Below are positions 36,011 through 42,981 of a DNA stretch of 47,887 nt, piece by piece. The DNA comes from Candidatus Adlerbacteria bacterium. Lineage in GTDB: Bacteria; Patescibacteriota; Minisyncoccia; Phycocordibacterales; SBAW01. Every line of letters starts with the position of its first letter. Position 1 is the first letter of the stretch. The stretch lies in contig CAIJVL010000035.1 in assembly GCA_903824155.1 (NCBI GenBank), positions 1 through 47,887 on the forward strand, given 5' to 3'. The notes under the pieces were generated by a model, which worked only from the letters and a program-made list of their open reading frames with translations, did not search any database and had not been told where the DNA came from. Position numbers and translations under genes: made by a program.

Positions 36011-36256
36011 TTAATGCACCATCTCGATTTCAGAAGCAGTGAGAAAGAAAGACTCCGCATTGGGGTCAAGGTGCCTCACGGAAGCATTTTCTTCACCTTC
36101 CAACTTTTCAAACAGCCCCTCCAAAGTTTGGTCGATGGTTATCTCGCCTTTGTACATAGCAGCCCATTGGTTTGGGTGATCCAAAACCAACTGGTGCATA
36201 TCAATGTCAAGAATTTCAGCGTCGTCAAAAAACTGTTCACGATCGTTCCTAGTCAT
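36011..36256 (-). CDS. Orphan 81-residue acidic protein
   Basis: The start MTRNDREQFFDDAEILDIDM at 36256 is set by GAGGAG six bases upstream; the longer frame lacks support. The middle, LDHPNQWAAMYKGEITIDQT LEGLFEKL in two parts, resembles the small DUF5678-type fold (W-x-A-x-x-x-G then a helix), but this is only a loose likeness. The tail is acidic. A terminator-like GGCCCGC/GCGGGCC hairpin follows at about 35982-36003. Confidence 0.6.
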   Translation of the reverse strand: MTRNDREQFFDDAEILDIDMHQLVLDHPNQWAAMYKGEITIDQTLEGLFEKLEGEENASVRHLDPNAESFFLTASEIEMVH

Positions 36257-36354
36257 TGCACTCTCCTCTAGAACTGAGTTGAATCCGCACACACGTTACC
36301 GCTAACTATTTAAAATGTCCACCTGGACTCCGTAGTATCTGAAAAAAGAAAAGT

Positions 36355-37086
36355 CTATTTCTTTTTTGAAAACTCTTTTACAATTTCCGCTTCGTCTTCT
36401 TGCGAGAGCGCTTTTTTGAAGCGGGCGGCTTTGCCGCGCACGCGCGCTTCGCACTCAGCCCAGGTTTTGTGTTTAACAATGACGCCGCCGACGACGCTCA
36501 CGTACGAGTATGCTTTAAGTTTTGAGCGCGCTTTGGTATCCGATTTTACTTTTACTAATGTTTTATCAAAATTGATATTTGTCACATCAATTAAGTAGCC
36601 GTTTATTGGGCCGACATACAGATCTACGTTTTTGCCCAACGCCAAGTCCGACGCGATGCTGTCTACCCTTTCATTCCCTTCTATCCCCACGTGCCCGCCA
36701 ACATACTCCCAGTTAATTACTGAATCAAAATTCTCAACCGCTTTAACGAGCGGCTCCCACAACTCTTTATTTAACACCGGCTTCTTTTCTTGCGTAAGCC
36801 AGCCGTTGCGCTGCCAGCCCTTTACCCATTTGGTAATCCCGTTGATGACATACGAAGAGTCAGTGTATATGGTTACTTCGCCATTGCTTATCATGCGCGC
36901 TTCCTGCAAAGCTTCCATTGCGGCGCGCAACTCCATGCGGTTGTTGGTGGTGTGCGCTTCAAACCCGCCAAGCTCTTGCACGTGCTTGCCGGCCGCAATA
37001 ATAGCGCCCCACCCACCCGGGCCTGGGTTGCCCTTGCTTGCGCCGTCGCAAAAAATTACTATGGATTCTTTTTGTATTTCTTTCAT
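36355..37086 (-). CDS. rnhA: Ribonuclease HI with C-terminal hybrid-binding-like domain
   Basis: Cuts the RNA strand of RNA-DNA hybrids. 243 residues. The catalytic core (1-150) has the first Asp in IVIFCDGASKGNPGPGGWGA, the Glu in NNRMELRAAMEAL, the Asp in TIYTDSSYVINGI and the last Asp in GNERVDSIASDLA. The extra 90 residues end in VSVVGGVIVKHKTWAECEAR, VRGKAARFKKALSQEDEAEI, which follows the pattern of the RNase H1 hybrid-binding (viroplasmin-like) domain; that domain is normally N-terminal. TATAAA ends seven bases before the ATG, so the message may be leaderless. Confidence 0.9.
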   Translation of the reverse strand: MKEIQKESIVIFCDGASKGNPGPGGWGAIIAAGKHVQELGGFEAHTTNNRMELRAAMEALQEARMISNGEVTIYTDSSYVINGITKWVKGWQRNGWLTQEKKPVLNKELWEPLVKAVENFDSVINWEYVGGHVGIEGNERVDSIASDLALGKNVDLYVGPINGYLIDVTNINFDKTLVKVKSDTKARSKLKAYSYVSVVGGVIVKHKTWAECEARVRGKAARFKKALSQEDEAEIVKEFSKKK

Positions 37087-37114
37087 ATCTTCTTTTATAT
37101 TTATTTGAGTAAAC

Positions 37115-38839
37115 TCAAATCACATCCACTATACGGATACGTGGCCCGCCGCGCCAGTCTCTTTCTATATGGCCGACGATGTCGGCTTTGTTTCCCATCT
37201 CTACTTTTTTAGTAAAATTCTCGCCCGTGGTAAAAAAGGCGATACCGGCTACCCGTGCGTTACCCTTTGCAAGCGAAAGCTCCAAGTGGTTGGCCGTCTT
37301 GCCGAACACTTTGCCGCTTGCTATGGTAACGCCAGGAAAAATAAACAAGGGTTTTTGGTTGCCGACACCAAACGGTGCAAGTTTGTCGAGCTGCTTTAAT
37401 GCAAACGATACTTCGGCTAAATCAATTGAGCGCTCTACCAAAATTTCTTCCTCGGGCATTTCTTTATTCCCCGCTGCTTCGTACGCCTCCCGCAATCGTG
37501 CGGCTAACTCATGTATCTTCTCTTCCGAAACTGAAAACCCTCCCGACGCGTGATGCCCGCCAAAATGATCAAACGCGTCTCCCGCTCCCTGCATCAGCTC
37601 GACCACATTTACGTGCCCGGATGAGCGGCACGAGCCGCGCAGCACTTCGCCGCCCTCGCGGCCCCAAAGGAAAACCGTTTTTTTGTGCGATTCAACTAGT
37701 TTGCTTGCGACCAATCCCAAAACACCCGGCCGCCAACTGGGGCTGCCCATCACAATAAGAGGGCTCTCCGAAAGTTCACTCACATTAAGTCGCTTGTTCG
37801 CTTCTTTGACGATGCCGGCAACGAGCGTTTTACGCTCATCATTTATTTTATTTAGTTGCCGCGCAAGTTCCGCGCCCTCTTCCTTTTCTGTCGCAGCCAG
37901 CATTTTGGCTGCAATAGCCGGGTTATCCATGCGCGAGGCGGCATTGATGCGCGGACTGATCATAAAACCTATATCATCCTCGGTAAGCGTCGCCGGCTTA
38001 ATTTTGAGCATTTGTAAAAGTGCCGCCAAGCCCGGCCGTCGTGCGCGACGCAAAACTTTTAAACCAAAATGCGCGAGCATCCTGTTTTCATCAACCAGCG
38101 GTACCATATCCGAGAGCGTTGCGATGCCGACCAAGTCGAGGTACCACTTTTCTTGGCCCTCATTAAAATCAGCGGGTCGATTCTTGATCAGGATTGCCTG
38201 CACCAACTTCCACGCAACACCGGCGCCGCACAAACCGTCAAACGGATATTTGCTATCGGGCCGCTTGGGATTTATTACGGCGACTGCCGGCGGAAGAACT
38301 TTCTGAACGCGAACGCCGATGCCGTCCTCGGTGGAGGGTGAGCGGGAGGAAAGTTCTTCCGCCGGCAACTGAACCAAGTGGTGATCGGTGATGATAATAT
38401 CGATGCCTTTTGTTTTTGCGTATGTAACATTTTCACCTTCGGTCGTACCCAAATCTATTGTGACAACGAGCGTAACGCCTTCAGCAGCCAACTCATCAAT
38501 GCCTTCCTTGTTTAACCCGTACCCTTCTTTGTGTCTGTGAGGTATATAGTGGCGCACCTCGAGCCCCACCGTGCGCAAAAAGTCGCTCAACATCACGCCG
38601 CCCGGTATGCCATCGCAGTCGTAGTCGCTCCATACCGAAACCTTTTCATTATTTTTGAGCGCGAGCAGTATCCGGTCGACCGCCTTTTGCATGTCGGGGA
38701 GTAAAAAAGGGTCATGGCTCTGAGCCGCGTAATCCGGTTCTAAAAACAGCCCGGCATCCTGCGGCGAAATAGCGCGGGCCATAAGTAAATCCTCAAGCAG
38801 GTCGTCGTGTAATTTCTCTCGCAAGCGGTAAACGTCCAT
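37115..38839 (-). CDS. recJ: Single-stranded-DNA exonuclease RecJ
   Basis: A 5'-3' ssDNA exonuclease of the DHH family, used in repair and recombination. About 574 residues from ATG 38839. Motifs: VWSDYDCDGIPGGVML (DxDxDG), TIDLGTTEGE, IIITDHHLVQLP (DHH), VGIATLSDMVPLVDENR, and the DHHA1 part DHFGGHHASGGFSVSEEKI. An 81-bp palindromic insertion adds about 20 residues after the DHH motif. The start was chosen because TATACT ends seven bases upstream and the HIT gene begins 20 bases away on the other strand. Confidence 0.94.
   Translation of the reverse strand: MDVYRLREKLHDDLLEDLLMARAISPQDAGLFLEPDYAAQSHDPFLLPDMQKAVDRILLALKNNEKVSVWSDYDCDGIPGGVMLSDFLRTVGLEVRHYIPHRHKEGYGLNKEGIDELAAEGVTLVVTIDLGTTEGENVTYAKTKGIDIIITDHHLVQLPAEELSSRSPSTEDGIGVRVQKVLPPAVAVINPKRPDSKYPFDGLCGAGVAWKLVQAILIKNRPADFNEGQEKWYLDLVGIATLSDMVPLVDENRMLAHFGLKVLRRARRPGLAALLQMLKIKPATLTEDDIGFMISPRINAASRMDNPAIAAKMLAATEKEEGAELARQLNKINDERKTLVAGIVKEANKRLNVSELSESPLIVMGSPSWRPGVLGLVASKLVESHKKTVFLWGREGGEVLRGSCRSSGHVNVVELMQGAGDAFDHFGGHHASGGFSVSEEKIHELAARLREAYEAAGNKEMPEEEILVERSIDLAEVSFALKQLDKLAPFGVGNQKPLFIFPGVTIASGKVFGKTANHLELSLAKGNARVAGIAFFTTGENFTKKVEMGNKADIVGHIERDWRGGPRIRIVDVI
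38286..38366 (-). repeat. 81-bp in-frame palindromic element in recJ
   Basis: A perfect 18-bp inverted repeat, GCCGGCGGAAGAACTTTC (38286-38303) and its complement (38349-38366), encloses 45 bases. The whole is 81 bp, exactly 27 codons, and keeps the recJ frame. The added peptide (SSRSPSTEDGIGVRVQKVLP) interrupts the usual DHH-x(5-10)-LPPA-x-AVINPKRP sequence. Confidence 0.8.
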
Positions 38840-38845
38840 TCGAGT

Positions 38846-38852
38846 TAGTATA
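38846..38852. promoter_or_regulatory. Overlapping divergent -10 elements of recJ and the HIT gene
   Basis: TAGTATA contains TAGTAT for the plus strand (38846-38851, seven bases before the HIT ATG) and TATACT for the minus strand (38847-38852, seven bases before the recJ ATG). The start codons are only 19 bases apart, so both messages should be leaderless and only one polymerase can bind at a time. Confidence 0.6.
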
Positions 38853-38858
38853 TAGGGA

Positions 38859-39191
38859 ATGAAAGAAGACTGCATTTTTTGTAAAATCATCGTGGGCGAG
38901 ATACCCACGCATTTTACGTACGAGGACGAGCTGCTGGTCGCCTTCCCCGATATTAAGCCGGTCACCCCGGGGCACACCCTGCTTATACCCAAAGAGCATT
39001 ACCAGTGGTTTTACGAAGTACCCGACGCGATATCCGACACGTGGTTTAGCGCCGCCAAACAGCTTGCACAGCGGCTTAAGGCAGAGCAGAGCGCGGATTA
39101 TGTGCGCCTCTCTATAATAGGCAAAGATGTGCCGCATGCGCACATGCATTTGATACCGCAAAAACTCTCGGGCAAAAATCTAGGTGTATAA
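38859..39191 (+). CDS. HIT family nucleotide hydrolase
   Basis: A Hint-like histidine-triad protein that hydrolyses nucleoside phosphoramidates or related nucleotides. 110 residues: CIFCKIIVGEIPTHFTYEDE at the N-terminus (with the frequent CxxC), KPVTPGHTLLIPKEHYQWFY, and the triad block DVPHAHMHLIPQ near the end. Normal length. It diverges from recJ across 19 bases. Confidence 0.93.
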   Translation: MKEDCIFCKIIVGEIPTHFTYEDELLVAFPDIKPVTPGHTLLIPKEHYQWFYEVPDAISDTWFSAAKQLAQRLKAEQSADYVRLSIIGKDVPHAHMHLIPQKLSGKNLGV

Positions 39192-39196
39192 AAATA

Positions 39197-39224
39197 AGAG
39201 CGCCGCAGGTTTAACCTGCGGCGC
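39197..39224 (-). terminator. Terminator between the HIT gene and the 66-residue gene
   Basis: GCGCCGCAGGTT / AACCTGCGGCGC perfect stem with T-rich TCTTATTTTTATA on the minus strand. Serves the minus-strand gene ending at 39240 and may also slow HIT transcription. Confidence 0.75.
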
Positions 39225-39239
39225 GTGGTTCGTCGTGCT

Positions 39240-39440
39240 TCACATGGGTCTTGGCGGTATCAGATCTGAAATGAACATCCCGAGCTTGATGCATACGGCT
39301 GCCACAAGCACAATCAGAGCGAACGACCAAAACGCCTTTAGATTCCGACTCATTGGCGGACGGCTGTTCAATCTTCTGCGCAGTCGCCGGTCTTTGCCGG
39401 GCATACCCACGGTCCAACGACCGAGCATGGTATTAGACAT
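39240..39440 (-). CDS. 66-residue single-helix membrane protein
   Basis: The ATG at 39440 has GGGAGG seven bases upstream. A basic head (GKDRRLRRRLNSRPPMSRNL) lies before one helix, FWSFALIVLVAAVCIKLGMF, with a short outer tail (ISDLIPPRPM). A consensus promoter precedes it. No family recognised. Confidence 0.6.
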   Translation of the reverse strand: MSNTMLGRWTVGMPGKDRRLRRRLNSRPPMSRNLKAFWSFALIVLVAAVCIKLGMFISDLIPPRPM

Positions 39441-39480
39441 TTATTCCTCCCTGTTTGATGACTAAGACGATTCCACAGAT

Positions 39481-39509
39481 ATTGTACCCCGCTTTTAGGC
39501 TATTCGCAA
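39481..39509 (-). promoter_or_regulatory. Promoter of the 66-residue membrane protein
   Basis: TTGCGA (39504-39509), 17-base spacer, TACAAT (39481-39486). The -35 lies in the last codons of pgk. Confidence 0.65.
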
Positions 39510-40526
39510 GGGCTCGAGGCCGGGCAACGTGCTCTTGGTTATTAGCTCAAGCATGGCACCGCCGCCGGTCGATATGAACACGCGCGCAGGGTCAAAGTGC
39601 AGTTTAGAGAGAACTTCGGCAGTATTGCCCCCGCCAATGACCGCGTGGGCCTGAGAGTTGCCAAGCGCTGCAGCAACCGTGTCGGTGCCGGAGGCAAAAC
39701 CCTTTTCATACCAGCCCAAAGGGCCGTTCCACAATACAAACTTTTGCGTCGCGAGCAGGGTTGCCCAGTGGTGCGCCGTGTCGGGTCCAATGTCCATTAT
39801 TTTATTGTCCTGCCATATGTAGTCGGTCGGCACCAAAATGCGCGAGTCTGCTACCATTTCGGCCGGCACCGCAGTATCCGAGGCCACAGAATTTTTAATA
39901 TCCATGCCGCGCGCCTTGAGCATGTCGTTGGCAAGCGCGCCGCCAAGCAATATTTGCCCGTACGACTCAAGCAGTTTAGTTAACAGCGGTATCTTTGTTT
40001 CAAATTTGGCGCCGCCCACAATCGCCAGTGCGGGCTCTTCAGGAGCTAATGCTTTTGAAATTTCCTCCACTTCTTTTTGCACCAAAAGCCCGGCATAGGC
40101 CGGCAGCAATTTGGCAACACCAACTACCGATGCGGCTGGCCGGTGACATACCGCAAATGCATCGTTTACAAAAATATCATGGTTGCCCGCGAGCTCTTTG
40201 GCAAAAGTTTCATCGTTTGCATCTTCGCCGGCGTTAAAGCGCAGATTTTCGAGCATGTCCATATTGGAAGTATCGGTAAGCGTGCCTAGACGCGCAAACA
40301 GCGGCGCGGTACGAAGCGACTCATCAACACCGTTTGGCCTACCCCAATGAGTCATGAGAGTAATATGTGCCGCTCCTTTTTGCTTGAGCAGCTCGATGGT
40401 AGGCACGGCTGCTTTAATGCGCATATCGTCGCCCAGTATGCCGTCTTGCACCGGCACGTTAAAGTCAACGCGCATCAAAACTCTTTTGCCCGCCACATCC
40501 GCATCCGCAACATTTCTTAACTGCAT
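39495..40526 (-). CDS. pgk: Phosphoglycerate kinase, short form
   Basis: Makes ATP from 1,3-bisphosphoglycerate in glycolysis. 343 residues, about 50 fewer than usual. N-domain: KRVLMRVDFNVPVQDG, THWGRPNG, MLENLRFNAGE, VNDAFAVCHRPAASVVG. C-domain: VGGAKFETKIPLL, GGALANDMLKARG, WNGPLGWYEKGFASGT and the final FISTGGGAMLELI. Substrate- and ATP-binding motifs are kept; the missing residues come from loops in the N-domain and linker. It follows tpiA by four bases. Confidence 0.95.
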   Translation of the reverse strand: MQLRNVADADVAGKRVLMRVDFNVPVQDGILGDDMRIKAAVPTIELLKQKGAAHITLMTHWGRPNGVDESLRTAPLFARLGTLTDTSNMDMLENLRFNAGEDANDETFAKELAGNHDIFVNDAFAVCHRPAASVVGVAKLLPAYAGLLVQKEVEEISKALAPEEPALAIVGGAKFETKIPLLTKLLESYGQILLGGALANDMLKARGMDIKNSVASDTAVPAEMVADSRILVPTDYIWQDNKIMDIGPDTAHHWATLLATQKFVLWNGPLGWYEKGFASGTDTVAAALGNSQAHAVIGGGNTAEVLSKLHFDPARVFISTGGGAMLELITKSTLPGLEPLRIA

Positions 40527-40530
40527 GAAA

Positions 40531-41298
40531 TTATTTATGGGAAACTGATTTTAAAATCTCAATAAACGAGTCGAGCTGTGCGCTTGCATGCCCCACCAAC
40601 AAGCCCTGGACATCTCCTTCCTGAAGCAGCGTGCGCGCATTACTTGCCTCGACGGCACCGCCGTAGAGTATCGGCACCTTAAGCGCCGCACTGCGCTCCA
40701 TGTACTCGGTCAACGTTTTTTTAATAAAAATGCTCATCTCGCGCAGGTCGGGACCCTTCATCGCGTCGTCCGCACTTTTACCAATTGCCCATACCGGCTC
40801 GTACGCAATAACTAACTTACCTGTTTTAATGATCGGCAGCTTATCGAGCGCCGATGAGAGTTGCTCGGTAACAACCGACAAGTACGCGCCGGCGTGGTCT
40901 CGCTCAGTTTCGCCAATGCATAAAATAATCGAAAGGTTCTCCTCGAGCGCGCGCATCAGCTGTGCGCGCACTACGGCATTGGTTTCGCCCATGGCGCGGC
41001 GCTCGGAGTGCCCCACTATCGCAAACGTTGCGCCCGAAGCTTTTGCCATTGCCGCCGACACTTCGCCGGTGCGCTTTTCATCCAAAAATTGCGAAACGCT
41101 TTGTGCGCCCACTTTAACGGCAGAGTTTTTAAAAGCTGCGACAGTCGCCGAAAGGAGCGTAAACGGAGGAGCAATACTTACGTCAATATTTTTATATAAA
41201 GGAAGCTTGCGGCGCAGGCCGGATGCAAACTTTTTAGCCTCCTCCGCGGAGGCAAGGTACATCTTCCAATTTCCAACAATAAGAGGTTTCTTCGCCAT
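40531..41298 (-). CDS. tpiA: Triosephosphate isomerase
   Basis: Interconverts dihydroxyacetone phosphate and glyceraldehyde-3-phosphate. 255 residues. The catalytic Lys is in IVGNWKMYLASAEEAKKFAS, the His in FAIVGHSERRAMGETN and the Glu in VIAYEPVWAIGKSADD; the phosphate loop is ILYGGAVEASNARTLL. TATAGT with a TG extension (41305-41310) ends six bases before the ATG, so a leaderless tpiA-pgk message is likely. Confidence 0.96.
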   Translation of the reverse strand: MAKKPLIVGNWKMYLASAEEAKKFASGLRRKLPLYKNIDVSIAPPFTLLSATVAAFKNSAVKVGAQSVSQFLDEKRTGEVSAAMAKASGATFAIVGHSERRAMGETNAVVRAQLMRALEENLSIILCIGETERDHAGAYLSVVTEQLSSALDKLPIIKTGKLVIAYEPVWAIGKSADDAMKGPDLREMSIFIKKTLTEYMERSAALKVPILYGGAVEASNARTLLQEGDVQGLLVGHASAQLDSFIEILKSVSHK

Positions 41299-41318
41299 GG
41301 AGAAACTATAGCACTTTC

Positions 41319-42836
41319 CTATTCGGCCGCCATTTCTACCACCTCCTCAATGCTCACCAGCCCCTGTACCGCCTTAAAAAGAGCGTCTTCAAGCAGGCTC
41401 AGGCCCTCTAAACCGGTGGCAACTTCAAGCGTCTCTTGGATACCTGCATAACCGCGATAGCTCTCTTCACCTGTGGCCGTATAAAACTGGATATCCTTCC
41501 AGGCAGTGTGCTCATGCACGACCCCCTCCTCTTTAAGTGCCGCGAGTACCTTGGAAAACCGCACCTTACTTTCGAGCAACTCACCCTCGGCTCTTGCGAG
41601 AGGGCGTTTTGACGCGCCCGGGCCAAGACGGCGTATAAGGAGTACCGAAACTACAAGCTTTACGCTTTTCTCCAGTAAACCCCCCGTTACCTCGCATTCG
41701 GTAGTTAAAATATCGAGCGCTCCCGCCGCGCTGCGCGCCTCTAAACCGCCAAGAACAAATGCGCCGCGCTCGGCCGCAGCAAATGCCAGCGATGCCGCGC
41801 CCGCTTCATGCAGATCGCTTACCATCACCGTGTCCGGATCTTGCCGCAGCACGGCGCGCAGCGTTGCCGCTGTGCCCAGCCCCAAGTCCGGGCGCGTCAT
41901 GGTCTGATGCGCGCGCGGCAAGCGATACTCTACTTCATCTTCAACCGTTGCAACGGACCGCGAAGCTCCCGTTATGTGGTCGAGCATTGTATATAAAAGA
42001 GTGGTTTTGCCGCTGCCTCCCATGCCGGCCACTACCACCGCGCCTTGTTGCTTGTGCAGCGCTGTTTGCACCTGCTCGAGCGCTTGGCCATGGAGACCAA
42101 GTGACGAGAGCGAAAAGCCCGTTACACTTTCTGTATCATGCGAGAGGCGCATAACGAGCCGCTCGCCGCGCACCGTTGGCACTGCAGTCACTGCCACGCC
42201 AACCTCGCGTCCGTCGTGCATAAAATTAAAAGAGCCTTCCTGCACGGCCGTACTGACCGGAAACAGCTTCGCCAGCGATTTAATCCGCTCTACTATATAG
42301 CGCGACGCTCCCTCGGGAAGGCGCAGTGCCTCTCGCAGCGCGCCTTCTATGCGGTAGCGCACAACCGTGCCTGCAGCCTCGGCGTGGCTTGGCTCTATAT
42401 GCACATAGTGGGCGCCGCTGTGGAGCGCGTGTTTTAAAAGCGATTCGGCAGCCTCTTTGCCGCCCTGCACCATACCGGCAAATTTTTCTTTAAGATGCTT
42501 TTGATACAAAAGGAGTGCCTGCTTGATGGAGCCGCGGTCGGTAAGGCGCACCTGCACGCGATGCGACTGGCGCAAAAAGTCTATCAGGGGCAAATCGGCC
42601 AAATCTAAAAGAGCAACTTCAATCCCCTCTTCGCCGCGGCTGTAAGCAATAATATTAGCCGTGCGCGAAAGGGGCTCGGGGATAAGTACCAGTGAAGCAA
42701 GCGAAATATCATCGCGGCCCAAAGTTACAAAAGGAACACCAAGGCGCAGCGCTTCAGCTCGGCGCTTTTCGTCCTCGCTCATAGGCCCGCTTGCCAGCCA
42801 CCCGCGCTCCTCAACGCTGTTCATCCTTTCCGCCAT
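41319..42836 (-). CDS. Degenerate PilB/GspE-type secretion ATPase
   Basis: Related to the hexameric ATPases that assemble type IV pili or type II secretion pseudopili. 505 residues: an N-terminal domain, SLLKHALHSGAHYVHIEPSH (normal form ASDIHIEP), and Walker A AGMGGSGKTTLLYTMLDHIT. Key sites are altered: the Walker B region reads DPDTVMVSDLHEAGAASLAF instead of GEIRD, the His box is FVLGGLEARSAAGALDIL instead of STLHTN, and the zinc tetracysteine is absent (LLIRRLGPGASKRPL). ATP binding looks possible, but normal hydrolysis is doubtful. TATAAT ends eight bases before the ATG. Confidence 0.8.
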   Translation of the reverse strand: MAERMNSVEERGWLASGPMSEDEKRRAEALRLGVPFVTLGRDDISLASLVLIPEPLSRTANIIAYSRGEEGIEVALLDLADLPLIDFLRQSHRVQVRLTDRGSIKQALLLYQKHLKEKFAGMVQGGKEAAESLLKHALHSGAHYVHIEPSHAEAAGTVVRYRIEGALREALRLPEGASRYIVERIKSLAKLFPVSTAVQEGSFNFMHDGREVGVAVTAVPTVRGERLVMRLSHDTESVTGFSLSSLGLHGQALEQVQTALHKQQGAVVVAGMGGSGKTTLLYTMLDHITGASRSVATVEDEVEYRLPRAHQTMTRPDLGLGTAATLRAVLRQDPDTVMVSDLHEAGAASLAFAAAERGAFVLGGLEARSAAGALDILTTECEVTGGLLEKSVKLVVSVLLIRRLGPGASKRPLARAEGELLESKVRFSKVLAALKEEGVVHEHTAWKDIQFYTATGEESYRGYAGIQETLEVATGLEGLSLLEDALFKAVQGLVSIEEVVEMAAE

Positions 42837-42867
42837 TTGTCTCTATTATATATCGATTTTGAGGGGA

Positions 42868-42895
42868 TTGACTTTTTGGGCCAAAAGAGTATATT
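42868..42895 (+). promoter_or_regulatory. Promoter of nusA
   Basis: TTGACT (42868-42873), 16-base spacer, TATATT (42890-42895). The leader of about 80 bases includes CCC-GCGT-GGG followed by TTTTTCTTTTT, a weak terminator-like element before nusA. Confidence 0.6.
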
Positions 42896-42981
42896 TGGAG
42901 CATCTGGTAACTGCCCCGCGTGGGTGGTTTTTCTTTTTATAAGGGCCGGATTTCACTAGATATTAAATAACAAATACCACC

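Noticed and set aside
37100..37118. ATTTGAGT-AA-ACTCAAAT palindrome between recJ and rnhA
   Set aside because: Perfect 8-bp arms, but no T run and partly within the recJ stop region; may be an operator but nothing else supports it.
38840..38992. Longer RecJ start at 38992
   Set aside because: It would run across the divergent HIT gene; the ATG at 38839 matches the RecJ start and has a correctly placed -10.
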